Positions 38,417 through 52,200 of a stretch of DNA of 64,000 nt are shown here, in pieces. This stretch comes from Onchocerca volvulus (lineage: Eukaryota; Nematoda; Chromadorea; Rhabditida; Onchocercidae): contig HG738139.1 in NCBI GenBank assembly GCA_000499405.2, positions 1,020,108-1,084,107 of the forward strand, in the 5' to 3' direction. A model generated the notes under the pieces. The model was not told the origin of the DNA and made no database searches. It worked only from the letters and a program-made list of their open reading frames with translations. Position 1 is the stretch's first letter. Every line of letters starts with the position of its first letter. The translations under genes were made by a program, and so were the position numbers.

Positions 38417-40655
38417 TATTCACGGCAATAACATCCATTTGTTGAATGGACGGTCAGTCACAATTAATGCTAGTTTCCTGTCGACTAGTTATCAAATTTA
38501 GTATCAAAGTGAACTTTTTTGAAAAGAAATAGGCTCTGATAAGCTCTAAGCTCTAACTCCAAGAATAAAAGCCATATCGGCAAATCATCGATAATTACCG
38601 ACCAATGACCATCAGCAAGTAGTCAAAAAACGAAATCTTTAATTATATATGATAAGAGAAAAGTAAAGGATGTTATCAGATAAAATTATTAATATGAACT
38701 AATGATATTTCTTGGCTATCTGATATAATAAGATAATTTCTATGAATTATATCATTGTCTTTCTCTGAATGATATCACTAAAATATTATCATCTCGAATC
38801 AAAAGCATGTTTAGTGTAACAATTATTGTTGCAGTTCTACAATTAATGTCGCATTTGAAGTAATTTTCTATCATACTTGAATTGTAATCTTTTTTAGATA
38901 ATTTTTAGGAATAACTACTAAATTAATGACTAATATGATTATTGTAATCGATATTTATCTTTGCTATTTGTCTGAACAGAAAATCGTTCGTTTCGTTGAA
39001 CTAGAAAATAGGCCAGTCCGCTTAATTATCAAAAGAAATTCTGACTGTAATGAAGATCAGAATGGATCACTTTTATAAAATTATAAAAAAGAAAAGAAAT
39101 AAATAGCTAAACGAATGATTAATTTTACAATACTGTCATTTGAATAAACGAATATTTCATATTTAAGTCGGATCAAAATTATTAAGAAAACCAAGTAAAT
39201 TTCACATAATTTTATATATTCTCTCTTTTTTTATGATTTTTTTTTAAATTACACTCATTTTTTTGGCCCATTTCATTGATATTCTTCAAAAATAAAACAT
39301 TGCAGAAGCAATTTTATTTTTTCATCATTCTTCACATAATTTGATTCATCCCGAGAGGCCAATTTGATGTTAATTTATATGGACAACTCTTTCAAAAGAT
39401 GTTTTGGTTAAGAGAGATTTAATTTAAAACTAATCGTAATTGTAATTAACCCGCTGATTAATTTAATAAGTAAATAAATATATAATTACAATGATACAAT
39501 AGAGACAATACATTTATATACACAACCATACACATGTATACTGTGTAATTGAGCAAATTGAGCAAAAGAAAAAAAAAAGAAAAACGAAAAATAGGAAATT
39601 TGTAATTTAAAGAAAAGATTCGAAAAAATGATTTAGGTCGTTACGGGAACAAAATATAAAATAATTCACTACGTAAAAAATTCTCTATTTGTTAATGGTG
39701 TCATTGTTGTTTTCTAAATTACCAAACTGGAATGAAAATGATTTTAAAAGTGTGGATTGAAGACGATGAATTGAATTCACGATGAAGGAATTTATAAAGG
39801 GTCAATGAGATAAGACAGAAGCGACTGATCTTTTCATAGAGAATGAATTTTTAAAAGACAAAAAAATTTACTTTTTTTTATTAGAAAATTTTCAGTTGAG
39901 AAATAGATTCTATTGAATTGCAATGACATGTATTGTTTTCTTTTCCAATTTTTTTTTTTTTTTTCCTTTGAGAAAAGAAATGAATAGAACAATTTTTCAA
40001 TAGCCCAATATATCGGTTTTCAATTGGAGACATTTTTTGACACATTTAAATCAACATATAACTGCAAATTTCCGAATCATTGCAAAATAATTTTAGCATA
40101 GGAATTACTGGAATGTTATTCAGGAAAATTTTTTTCTCTTCCAAAGTATTTTCAAGAATTGTATGGTATGTTATTTTAAAAATTCTATCTAAAAAATCTC
40201 TATCAACTACAGATGGATTTTTTTTAAAAAAATGCCTCACTATTTAGCATCATCAAATTTCCCTGTTAATCGGAGCGTTTTGGCGCTAAACATGTTTATG
40301 GTTTTGGCGCTAAACATGTTTGTCGATTTGTTGGTCCATTTGAAACTATCTTCGTGCTTCTTTACCTTCAACAATCTTTATTTGCAATAATTAGATCTTT
40401 TGGATTTTTCGACATTTTTATAAATGCTCACAATTTTCCTATTTGTACCGAACGATTCAATAAAATTTCCATACAATCTCTTAAAAATTAATGAGCAGAA
40501 TGTAAACTTACTTCGACTATTCTATTTGGCTCATTTAATTCCTCTTCATTATAAAAGATCCTAATTTTTCATTATTAATTTTTCATTTTTGAATGAAACA
40601 TTTCGCTAATCTCTGTATATCATAATAAAAAAAATATCTTAAGAGGTTATTCTTT

Positions 40656-40755
40656 TATCTTTTCAAATCAAAAAAAATTGCTATAAAGACAAAAAAAAAA
40701 AAAGTATCTTTTCAAATCAAAAAAAATTTCTATAAAGACAAAAAAAAAAAAAAAG
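40656..40755. repeat. Tandem duplication of a 49-50 bp unit
   Basis: 'tatcttttcaaatcaaaaaa', then 'aattgctataaagac' and an A run, occurs at 40656-40704 and again at 40705-40755 with a single base change plus A-run length variation. Confidence 0.85.
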
Positions 40756-41174
40756 AAAGTCAAAGAAGTTACAATCTGTTTTGTGCCGTAAAATTTACGA
40801 AATATTTTATACAATAAGTCTATTTCCGATTTCCTTTTGAATGAAAGTTGCGGAAAAGAATAGAAGCATGCGTTTTTACAAATCAGAAAAAAGAAATACA
40901 CTCGTCATTTCTGGGAAATGAATCAAGATGCTCTCAAATAGATATGATAATCTGCAAAACAGAAGTAGAGAAATATCCCAAATTCCAGGTAGAAGTAATG
41001 ATGTTAAAATAATGCGACAGAACATTTTGTCTACTCTTTTGTCCCATGGCAATTTCTGCATGTAACAAGTAATTGATTTAAAAAATTTGTAAATTTTATA
41101 GAAAGTATTCCATGCAATAATTTGATATACGTGTGCATGTGAGTTTATATGGGTGTATGTAAATGTAGGCAATT

Positions 41175-41178
<4 letters not shown>

Positions 41179-41240
<62 letters not shown>
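41179..41240. repeat. (TG)n microsatellite
   Basis: Sixty-two bases of pure TG. It is followed at 41335-41392 by a diverged TG-rich stretch ('gcgtgggcgtgtgtaggtgt'). Confidence 0.95.
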
Positions 41241-41241
<1 letters not shown>

Positions 41242-43038
41242 ATTTGCAAACAGTTGATGTATTTTATAAGTTTTGCAAATGTATGTAACATGCGCAATAT
41301 TCTATGCAATAATCTCGATGAATGAGTAGGTATGTCTGCGTGGGCGTGTGTAGGTGTATTTGCGTGGGTGTGCATGGGTGTGTGATGGAGTGTTTACCTA
41401 ATTTTTCGGACAAATATATCTGTGCATTTCTATGTGGATGAATAGTGAGAGAGAAACAAATAAACAGTTTTAAAATGCTACACTGAAAAATTTTAAAATC
41501 GAAATGAATTTCTTAAATAAACTGATCAACAAATTGTTATCTGTCAACACAACTTACAATTTATTGGAGACGATGCAAAAAAGAAACAAAAATATTATGC
41601 TTCCTTTTACATCTTTCTAAAAAGTTTTTATCAAGTAATCGTAGTAAACCTTGCAATATATACAAATGTGTGATAGGAGTTCCAAAATAATATTTGACTA
41701 AGAAATGTAACTTTCAAAGAAAGTCTTCGTAAAAGCATTCAAATTGATTTCACTTAGCTAATTAGGTCATTTTATTCAAATTTCGTTATGGTTTTTTTTT
41801 TCAGCAAGATAGCTTTAATATTGAATTCAATCAATCAAGTTAATATTTGCCGATGACATCATTTATTTAAAAAAAAAATAATAATAATAATAATAACCAA
41901 AGTAATTTGCTTTATTATTCCTTACTACTTGATAATAAATTGACCTACAAAAGAAAAAGAAAAAAAAAGATTTGGATTCAAGTTTACAAAGCAACTTGGC
42001 AGATTGTGTTTTTGATATAAAACTTCATCAGTTCATAAAATTTACGCAGTTAAATATTTGATTACTATTAATTTTCAGTTAACACAACTGCGGCATATGG
42101 ATAAGATGTATTTCAAATCTATCCACACATTGACTTTGTAAAATAAATATTGAAAAATATTTTTATCATTTTAAGTTTCAAATTATTCCTATGAAATTAG
42201 CTATCAATTTGAAAATTATGGCTTTAAGGAATGATTATTAAACGAAATAAAATTCTCCGCTACTCATCGCTGGCAGGAAATTTCGAGTTAATGACTTAGA
42301 ATAAGAAAACATTTATTTCGAAATGACGACAGGAATAATATATTAAAAATGATTCTTAAACTGGATCAGCAGTTAAGTTTTATTGATCTAATTTTGATTA
42401 AACTAGCTAAATTTATTGCGTGTGATTTGGTTATTTGATGACATAATCATGTTGAAAATAAAAAAATCTTGAAACAATTCCGTTTGAAATCGGAAATTAT
42501 TTACAATGTTAAATGTTTATCAAATGATTTTTTCATTGAATCCCAATAATTGTAAAATCAGTCATATGTTCTATCCAATCTCATCGATTAATTTGCATAC
42601 AATTTCACCACATTAGATCAATTATTCATCATCATATTTAATAAGCCTATGACCATTAATAGTTCTTATAATTAAACAAATTAATTCCGTTATATTAATT
42701 ATAATTATCATATATGACAAGTTACATAAATGATCCGGAATTGCTTTGTTTAATTATTCATAATCAACAAGTTTTAAATGAATTTTCGCCATTCACTACT
42801 ATTAAATCCTTAACGGCATATTTAATATGTTGTCTTCTTAATCTACTTATCAAAACTTATCATTTCTCTAACTTGTTACATGTGTTAATTATAATTAAAT
42901 AAATATTTCAATCATTTTTGCATTGCGATTGCATTCTTAATGTAATACTTAATGCGCTGTCTTGTTAATCTTGTTTCATTTATTGAAAATTTATTGTTCA
43001 CAGAACTTATCATATATAATACTTAATATGAAAAGATA

Positions 43039-43230
43039 TCAAGAATTAACACAAATATTTTGATTAATAAGTAATTCTTTACATGTAAAACATGAAAAAT
43101 TGCATTTCGTACGAGATTTGCGTGCACATTTAGCACATCCTTCTTGATATATTGAATTTTTTGCTAATTGTATGCTACTTTTAAAATGTTGAAATTTCTG
43201 GCTTTTTGCATTAGCATTGATTGATAACAA
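43039..43230 (-). pseudogene. Cys-rich fragment, possible transposase C-terminus (weak)
   Basis: A 62-codon open frame (from 43230) contains EGCAKCARKSRTKCNFSCFT and then CKELLINQNICVN. The spacing C-x2-C, about 8 residues, C-x3-C-x2-C and a final Cys resembles the zinc-binding C-terminus of piggyBac/IS4-type DDE transposases. No DDE core is visible nearby on either strand. It could be chance, or an exon of an unrecognised gene. Confidence 0.25.
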
Positions 43231-45837
43231 ATATCACAACAAGTCAGCACAACATACGGAATTTACCGAAGTTTTTTGGTCATTCAAAGCATTTGCAGTT
43301 ATCAACAACTGTTTGATTTATTGAATTAAAAAAAAATATGCAAAGCAATTAGCAGAAAAAAAAAAGATTCCAAACAAATAAATTGATTATTCTGAATTAA
43401 TTTGGATAAGCAATTTTAAAAACTACAGTGCATAAAATCTTTTTGTAAAACCTATCATTCTATCTATATAACGCTTAAAAATTAAATACAATTAATGAAA
43501 GAGATGAATTATTGTCGTAAATTGTTGAAAAATCGTTTATTGTGCAGAAAGCATCACAACAAGTACTGAAAACACAATAAAATTTTGTAAATTAATTTGT
43601 TGAAAAGAATCAACCTCATTTTAGGTAGTCTTTACTTGCAAATTGCAAGCTGCATGTAACTTTTCAAATTCTAATTATACTCTCAGAAAACTTATATTAC
43701 TAGAAAAAATAAGTTAGCTGAACCATAACTCCAAATCAAAAAAATCACTTCAAATCTGTTTTGATCTCGGATACAATTATTTCAATGGTCATCATATGCT
43801 GCATTTGCTATTTTTCACATAGATGGGTCAATCTCAGAAAAGTTAATGACAAATCTGTCTAGGCTAGTAATTCAAATTTCCTAATGATTCCCAGCGGAAG
43901 ATTTTGCTTTGAAAAATAGCTTGTACTATTATAATATTCCAGCAAGTATACCTTTCAAAGTCAATTCCTACTTTAAAATAATATATTTGTTTGTGCAATG
44001 ACTAGTAAGAATAAATGATAGAACAATTAAATTAAGTTTCTTACAGTCAACTTTCTAAAGATTGTATATGTTTTCATTACCTTAAATTAATTAACGCCTT
44101 CCGAATTTAACTGACATTATCCTTTTCGCCTAGAAAACAAGAAAAAAATTAAAGGAAGAAATTAAAAAGAAAAACTTATAAAATTAAGCTAATCATGATA
44201 TGATTATGAACTGATTGGAATGTGAACCAGTCAAAATCCATTGAATCAATATGCAAAAATTAGCATTTTGCATTTCGTCAAATTTAAAATTTCCTTTTCA
44301 TAATCGCACAATTAAAGTTTAGAATTGATTGAAGGATCGAAAAACCAGTTTCAAGCCTTTTATGAAATGCATGTTTTCACTGAGATTAATCAATCGTTTG
44401 ATTGTTGCATGCTATTTTAAGTCCTTTCGATCATGCCACTTTTCTTTTTCATTTCAATTTTCTGTTAACTTATATTACTGTAAAGATTTCAAACAGTTCT
44501 TTCTGAAGATAGATAATTCCGGATATTTCTTTGTTCGAAACATCAAAAATTTTATTTCTTTTTAATTCGAAAACAAAAAAAAATCCAATTAGCAGCAATT
44601 TAAATTCATATCATCATAGGAGTGATAAATTTCAATTTAAACATCCAATTCTTTTAAATGACATTCCATTTATTTTCTTATTGTTTATTTATCACCAATT
44701 GTTATTTTTTTCATTATTCCATTATTTGATATAACTGATAGAAAAACAAGTTTTGTGCTGAATCGATGATAACTTTAATTACAGTTGAGATTTTATATGA
44801 TGTAATAGTCTCAATTAAATAAATCAAATAAAGTGAACACTTTCAGCCCAGATATTTATCGTTGATTAATAGTTCGAAACATTACCTTTTACCTTTTCCA
44901 CTCTCTTTCTTCCTTCTTGAACCTATTAAATTTGCTTTTTATTTAAATTAATGAAATGAATGGATATAAGACTAGATATAGTGTAATTTGAGACATGACA
45001 GCGTCATTTATCCAAAATTTGATAACAGATCATTGACAGATTTGTCTATACTTTGATTCTCATCAATTAACACATTAATTTTTATTTACATTGTTGGTAC
45101 TTTTACCGAACATCTCAATTACCTTTTTTCAAACACTATTTTTTCTGTACTTCGAATTTTGAGCAAATTTGATGAACGAAAGCGATTTTTCAATCAAGAA
45201 CTGAACTTGCAATATTATATTAGAAACAAATTTACTCATGAATAAATGCAAAAAAAAAAAAAAAAAACCATCGATTGGATGATTTTTATCGAAATTTTAG
45301 AGTAATTTATGAAAAATGATTGAAAGTGCTTTTTTACTTTCATTCTCTATCTTTTTTCAATAAATTGCTTATGTAGAGATATCCTTAATATCTGCATTCC
45401 ACAATTTATCGGACAGTCATCGAACATCGAATTGTTATGATTGAAGCTCTTACGGGCCATATTTTAGAATCAGTGATCGTTCGTTCTGGACATCTTGAAC
45501 AGTGCTATCGGAGTCGTTATATGGCGGTGGGTATATTTGAAATTTATTTTGAAAAGAATAGCTTGATAAAATGCATACATCAATACTTTGGATGACAAAT
45601 AATAAATTAAACATCATTATATGTGTACAGCACTTGTAAATTGGGTCAATTGAGTCGAGCAATAAACTTCACATTTAAACTTGCAAATTGTAAATTACTA
45701 TAAAGAAAAAGAATTCATTTATCCACAAAAAAAAAAATAAAAAAAATTATAATTTTCGATAGTAATACAGGATATTGTTTGCATACTTTTATTGCATAAT
45801 ATAAAATAAAAATATAATAATTTCTAAAAGACGAATT

Positions 45838-46060
45838 TATTTATTCCGCACTACTTGTTCCGCTTGATATGTACTCGTTATTCCGTATCACGCATAATTG
45901 CCTATTCCGCAACATTTGTACGACTTTTTTCGCAAAATAAGCATTGTTTATTTTACATGATTAGCACTACCACTTTCACATTATTTGTTCCGTAAAATTG
46001 TGCAACTTATTTCACACAATACCATTACTTGTTCTGTAAGATGCATATTTTCCGTAGAAT
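45838..46060. repeat. Degenerate 'tattccgca...cttgttccg' repeat
   Basis: Variants of 'ttattccgcactacttgttc' recur about every 25-35 bases ('tattccgtatcacgcataat', 'tattccgcaacatttgta', 'cacattatttgttccgtaaa', 'attacttgttctgtaa'). The units are strongly diverged. Confidence 0.6.
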
Positions 46061-47424
46061 AAATATATACAATTTCATGAGTACAATGACCTTTCTTTCA
46101 ATTTTTTTATTTTTGAAAATTATTTTAAAATGATTTTACGAGAACAATTTAGAATTTAAAATTTAAATTCAAAATTTAAATTTTAAAATTTCATTCAAAA
46201 TTTAAATTTTTGATAAAAAAAAGATTACACTGTGGAATGTGCGAAAGTGCAAGTATTGATGAAGCAGTATGAAGTAAAAAATTCGAAATAGCTGTACAAA
46301 CAATCACTATCTACCGGACGATTGAAGAAATTTTCAACAAATTTTGAATAAATTTTATAAAAACTCTTGCAAATTATTGAAAAGCGTTGTGTAGCAAACA
46401 AAACTTATTCACAAATAAGGAAAAAAAATTGATAATTATATTAACATGAAACAAACAGTTAAGATTCTAAAAATTGCTTTATGAATCAATAAACATCTAG
46501 AAATTACATAAGTAGAAATAACATCACCTACAAAATCCTCAATCATAAGTTTCTATAAATGAGTACATTTCTATTGAATTATTTATTTTTCTAAAATATA
46601 ACTAAATGTTAAACTTGAATAAACGTTGAAAATTTACGAAAAGATATGATGCAAACATTTCCGAAGCAGTTAATATAATTTCCATCATTGCTGAAATACT
46701 TCAAAACGTATGGTTTCAAAAATCTTGAATTCAAACACTTGAAAACTTTTCGATTTCATTGGTGATGAAATTAACCTCGATGGTACACTGATCATGCAAA
46801 AAGTGATAGATTACGTGGAACCATTTAACAATTTGAGCCAATGCATGCGGCATGTGCAATATGCAGGTTGTTTGCAGCCCGCATTGTGATCATTTTCCTA
46901 AATATGCATATATCCTTCAAAGATTTCGTCGATCCGATTATTATACTTCCGAGAGATAATTTAGAATCGAAATAATGTAAAAGAACTCCTCATTGTAAAA
47001 AAAAATATGTTAAATAACTTTTGAAAAATTAACGATCAACATTGCAAATGTCGAAATAAATCAAATGAATCTGACCTTTCCACCTTTTCCGTTATTAATT
47101 AATATTATCATACATCTTTTCTTGATATTATCATAATTTCACAGCAAGAACATCATGATATCTCAGATCAGATATGTGATTTGCCAACGAAGAAGCAAAT
47201 ATGTGTAGTGATATCACAAGCTTACTCTAACGCAGTTGTCAAGTTTAACCTCAATATATCATATAGTTGTATTTTTATTCTTTTTATAATCAATTATGGT
47301 TAATAATATTCATTTTTCAAGTTTGTTGCTGACTTAATCTACTCACAATAGCAAGAATCAGTTTCCAATCCATCCAAACTACAAATCAAATCATAAACCA
47401 TCAATTTTTTTTCAACACTATGAA

Positions 47425-47696
47425 CATGCACTTTCTCTTTTCTTTTTTTTCCGCTTAACCAGACTAAGCTACAGCAACGCGTGTATAAAAACATGAGCGT
47501 GTTCGAATGCAACGTTGTGTTAAAATTTCAAAGCAATAGATAAGGACTTTCCGATATCAAAAATTTTGATCTGATATAGATCAGGCGTGGTTTAAGGACT
47601 TTCGGAGATTTAAGATTTTGAACAAACGAACATTGACATTCCTATTTATTTAGATTAACTGGATCGGCCATATTCCGTATGGCTGGGTCCAGCTAG
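47425..47696 (+). mobile_element. Helitron 3' end, best-preserved copy
   Basis: Homologous to 7432-7735, starting with 'cactttctcttttctttttt'. It ends in a hairpin: 'ctggatcggccata' (from 47660), a short 'ttccg' loop, then 'tatggctgggtccag', finishing in CTAG at 47693-47696. A hairpin followed by CTRR is the diagnostic Helitron 3' terminus. No helicase or Rep sequence is attached, so this is a truncated or non-autonomous copy. Confidence 0.75.
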
Positions 47697-48402
47697 GCAA
47701 CGATAAAGATAATTTTATAGTTTTTCAATAGCTCGAAGGAGAATATTTGCAGTAATTTGATGAAAGTAATACAGTATGGTGGAGTAGATCGCATTTCACA
47801 CGGACTTCTCCACACTTGCTTAGGGAAGGATATGAAGAAAAAGAAGGAAATCTGAAGGGTAGACAAAAGAGAATGCAAGAATGGACAAAGAATTGCATTT
47901 TAGTGGTCGAAAATCGACATAGCTAAGATATGGCAAACTTCTCCGGCTGAAAATGATGATGAGATGGAAGCCTGGCCAATGGAAACAGAGTGGATAAATT
48001 TGCGAAGGAGAGTTGAATAGGAAAAAACTCCGATGGGTTGGTGGAGTTGGTAGTTCATATCTTTTTTACTGTAAACTCAAAATGGATTTTGTGATGCAAT
48101 ATTTTTGACGTATATGAGATAAATTCTGTTCGCAGATAAGTGTATTAGCATGTTAGACAAGTTCCAGTTAATAAAATAAATCCATAATCAATCCAAATGA
48201 CATGAATTTCTATATTATCGAAACAAATAACATGAATTTTTATAAATATATAGCTATTTGTAGCAAATAACTGAAATAAGGTAAAGTTAAAGGAAATTCA
48301 CATCACTTCCTAATTTGATGTTTTCGACATACAAAAGATGCTCCTCAGATTTGATGCTTATCTCAGTATGGCAGTTTGCGACATACAAAGTTATATAAGC
48401 AG
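47697..48402. other. Intergenic, downstream of feh-1
   Basis: No gene recognised. The sequence at 47760-48060 is less AT-biased than its surroundings but has no open frame with recognisable content. Confidence 0.45.
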
Positions 48403-48408
48403 TTTATT
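48403..48408 (-). terminator. feh-1: Candidate poly(A) signal of feh-1 (AATAAA)
   Basis: AATAAA on the minus strand, 34 bases past the TAA at 48442-48444. This is a plausible cleavage and polyadenylation signal for a short nematode 3' UTR. Confidence 0.6.
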
Positions 48409-48441
48409 ATATGATCGTACGCAAATAATAAATGACAAAAA

Positions 48442-49226
48442 TTAACGTGACGATGTCGAAAAACGGTCACGTACGCTACCTATTGCATTCCATAGCGAAT
48501 CGCTCCAACCCTGCAATAATAATCATTAGTACGTATATCTCTGTTTGCACGCCATATAATTAAGTGATATGAAACATGAATATCTCAGATAAAAAATGTA
48601 AAATATATTTTACATCAGCAAAACAAAACAGCACCATAACTCATTTAATGACTTTTAGGTCAAAAATCTGAATTGACTTTTTTGGGGATCATGGATGATG
48701 AAATACGATTTTAATGCATGTAAAAAAACAGTAACTAACTTTCCCGTTCGATGGGGCTCGTCCACTAGCATGAGCATCGAGAACTTTCTGATATCGTAAT
48801 TTGCACGCAGCTTCAATAGTTTTAGCCATTGGACCTGCGGACGGTTCCACATGAAACACATAACACATAAAATTCTCTGATGATGTGCTCATTATAAACG
48901 CACAATGCCTGAAAAGTGAACATATTAGTTTGCTTGTTTTTGATTTTTTGATAAGTTAATAAAAAACATGTTTTTGAATGAATTGCGTTCCCTATGACAA
49001 AACTATTCAGCATAAATTACTGTGCTTTCGCTATAAGAGTCGAAAGTCGTGAGTGAGACAATATTTCTGACGGTTCTGAGTACTGCACCTCATCTTACAA
49101 TCATAATTCAATACACAATATTGTGTATTCTTAGTATCTTGGAAATTTTATTTCTTGAACACATAGCGAAAAATAGCCACTAAAGTAGCTGCTGCAAAAC
49201 AAAAAAAAAAAAAAAAAAAAAAAAAA

Positions 49227-49272
<46 letters not shown>

Positions 49273-52200
49273 ACTTATTCAATTCAGTGAGTTAGTTGCA
49301 CTGCAAAAAAATTGATCAACAGATAAAAATATTACACAAAGGAAATGGATAAAACTTAATTTTTGGATTAAATCCATTGAAAAGGATGACTTACTTGATA
49401 TCCCGTCCAATTCCCAAAAATGATAAGTACCGCACTCTACACTGAGCAATTTGATTACCGTTCACTTCAGTTATTATTATTGTTGATGGAGCTATGGAAA
49501 CATTTGCTAATATCCATCTGTCTGGTCGAACCTATAAAAAACAAAACGTTACTGTCTAATGAATATCTAATGGCATTAATAAATTGTGAATTTGTAATAG
49601 AAATTCTAGTTTATGGCTGCAGGAAAATACATTAGCCATTACTTTAAGAGGGGATTTTTAATCCGCTAATCAATTTGTAGACTATTACGAAAATGAGCTT
49701 TTTTTCCACTTCTCAGAAAGCCGTTGAATAATTAGAACATGTTACTATTTGATTCAAAAAGAATAAATGCTGATATTATTATAATAGCTCTAAACTAGGA
49801 TTTCTGATGGAAACGAGTAGATTGACGAAATATACGAATGATGAATATGAACTTCTCATATATTTCGTTCTTTTTCTTTTTTTTTTCATATTCCATATAT
49901 TTCGTCAATCTCTTCCAAAGAAATTTTTTATGTATAACGTCAGAATACGATTATTATTTCTCTATTATTCCTGTACTTATGTGTATGAACACATATATCA
50001 CTAACCTGTGATACAAGTCGATCGACTGCTTCGTTGAGAATTTCAATACCTGTTGCTCGAGGCACCTGTGTAACACCCAGAAAATGACATCGAATGGTCT
50101 TTTTTGGTTCTTCGATTGGAGTTGGTAAATACGTATCTCCTGCAGACTATCAAATATATTGTTCTGTCTTTCTTGTTTTTCTTTTTTCTTAAACAAAAGA
50201 AATAAATAAGTTTTAACTGACTTGCAATAAGCCTCTTTTCACCATAATCCAAACAGCCAAGACTATTCGGTCGTCGTTGAAGCATTAGCCGTTTGCAGAT
50301 ATCACGTAATGTATTTGCAATAGTTCGTGCCGGTGTATCGCAACGAAATACATGACACATAAAACGACGCGAACTTCGATCTCGTGCAACATATGCAAAA
50401 TCTCTAAAATTTGCGATTCAATCCCGAAAAAAGATTAAATTTGGATATGCATATAGGCATTAAAAACTAAAAGTAATAATACAGAGATTGAGTGCATGAA
50501 AAGAAAGCATTATATCCAAGCACAATAGTTGTAAAAATTAAAAGGATAAAACGTGTAGAAAGAACTGACTCGTAGCCAGGATGTCTCATAGAGCAAAACT
50601 ATAATGAATAACCTGATCTGATTAATTAATACTGATTTCTATATGGCTAATGATATTTCCCTATATCGTAGCATATTATTCAGGACAAAGTGCAAAAGTA
50701 TGATGAATAACCCTTCAAAAGAAGAAAAAAAAAACTAAAGAAAATTAGATTCAAAAGGATACATCCTGGCTGCGATTGCACACTGATTTTTAAGAAATGG
50801 AAACTGAACCAGGCAATACGAAGCGAATTAAAAATCCAAACACTACTTAGAGGACAAGAAGCGTGCAAAATTACCTGTCACTGAAGTAGTATTTAAAAAA
50901 AGATCTCATTAATAGAAAAATGGAGTCAGATGACGATTTTGTTTAAACGGATTCAAATTATTTCTCATTGTGATTTGCCTTCAAAAATTTCACTAATATA
51001 CAAAACAGAATAACCCGATTTTTCTGTTTTCAGCATTAGTGAAATCTTTATTTGTAAATTGTTATTCGGTAAGTAAATGTTACCATTATAAATCGCTTAG
51101 AAATTTCAAAGCTCTGTGAACATGAAATAACATCTAACTAATAACTTTTCTTTATGCAACAAAACATCACTTTTTCATCCCAGCTACGAGTCTTTCGTAA
51201 ACCATATCCTAGAAAATATAGATAACTTACCGGCCATTGTCACGTCCCACTCCCCAAACTCGAATATGCTGCATTCGTTCAGTATGCACTACAGACATCG
51301 TATCAGGATCAATTAATGTCAAATCACTGTCGTCTAATTGCATGATGAGTTCTCGACCCTGAAAGTCACTCAATATGCTCTTTTGAATCGAAAAAATATA
51401 TTTAATAGGAAGTTCTCTAAACAGAAATTTTATGATTACCTAAAAAAATCTGAATTATGAATTTTTTTGGAAGCTAAAAGCTTTCTATTACTTACATCTC
51501 CCCATTTAGAAACATTATCCAGAATATCGTTTCGTCCTGTACTCAGATCTACAATAGCTCTGTTAACTGCTCGTGAACTTTTCTCAGGCGTTAAATCTTC
51601 TTCTGGAATTTCGGTCCAACCCAAAGAACGGACTGCAAATCGAACCGGCTAAAAATGATGAAAATTTAATATGCTGGAACTGATTCAGTTTCTCTTAAGA
51701 AATAATTTTCTCAAAACAAATCTCTTAAATTTAATAGTCTTTGAAAATAACGGGAACAAATATATCTTAGACAAAATTAAAAATCATGCATTTCCAAATT
51801 TTTTTTATAGATTTTTTCAAAGATCTAAACTGTATCACTGATTTAGCAATAATTCCATCTATAAACTGTTCTCAATATGGTGACATCTCATAATGTAAGT
51901 TAATAACCATAAGAAAATAAAAGTCCACAACATGATTATTTCTGAAAACATTTAGTAAAAAAACCAACTTTGCCTGTAATATCATCATCATTGTCGCTGA
52001 AATCTTTATCGACAGATCGTTTTGTGGTAGTCTGTTTGAATGCATGCTCTTCAATAATCGGCTGTTGTGCTGCGAGCTGTACAATTCGCTGGACAGGTGG
52101 TGATGTAGGAAATGCATCTGCCTGAGTTTCTTGATCACGGAACTCAGGTTGTATAGACATTGGTACAATTGGTAATTCCGTATGCTGAAAAAAAAATTTT

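Larger units (their letters stand above)
30291..47424. other. 17-kb gene-poor, repeat-rich interval upstream of dex-1
   Basis: No gene with consistent exons was found on either strand. Open frames here are short, low-complexity (K, N, F, I, S rich) or repeat-derived. The interval holds most of the simple and tandem repeats listed separately, plus one Cys-rich fragment at 43039-43230. Direct repeats of about 45 bases ('tttagttaaacagattga') occur at 32798 and 32979. The dex-1 promoter should lie at its left end. Confidence 0.55.

Noticed and set aside
38064..38438. 124-codon minus-strand open frame
   Set aside because: Built from the 23-bp minisatellite and the TGCATGCA cluster; no homology seen.
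41145..41375. His/Thr-rich open frame
   Set aside because: It is a translation of the TG microsatellite.
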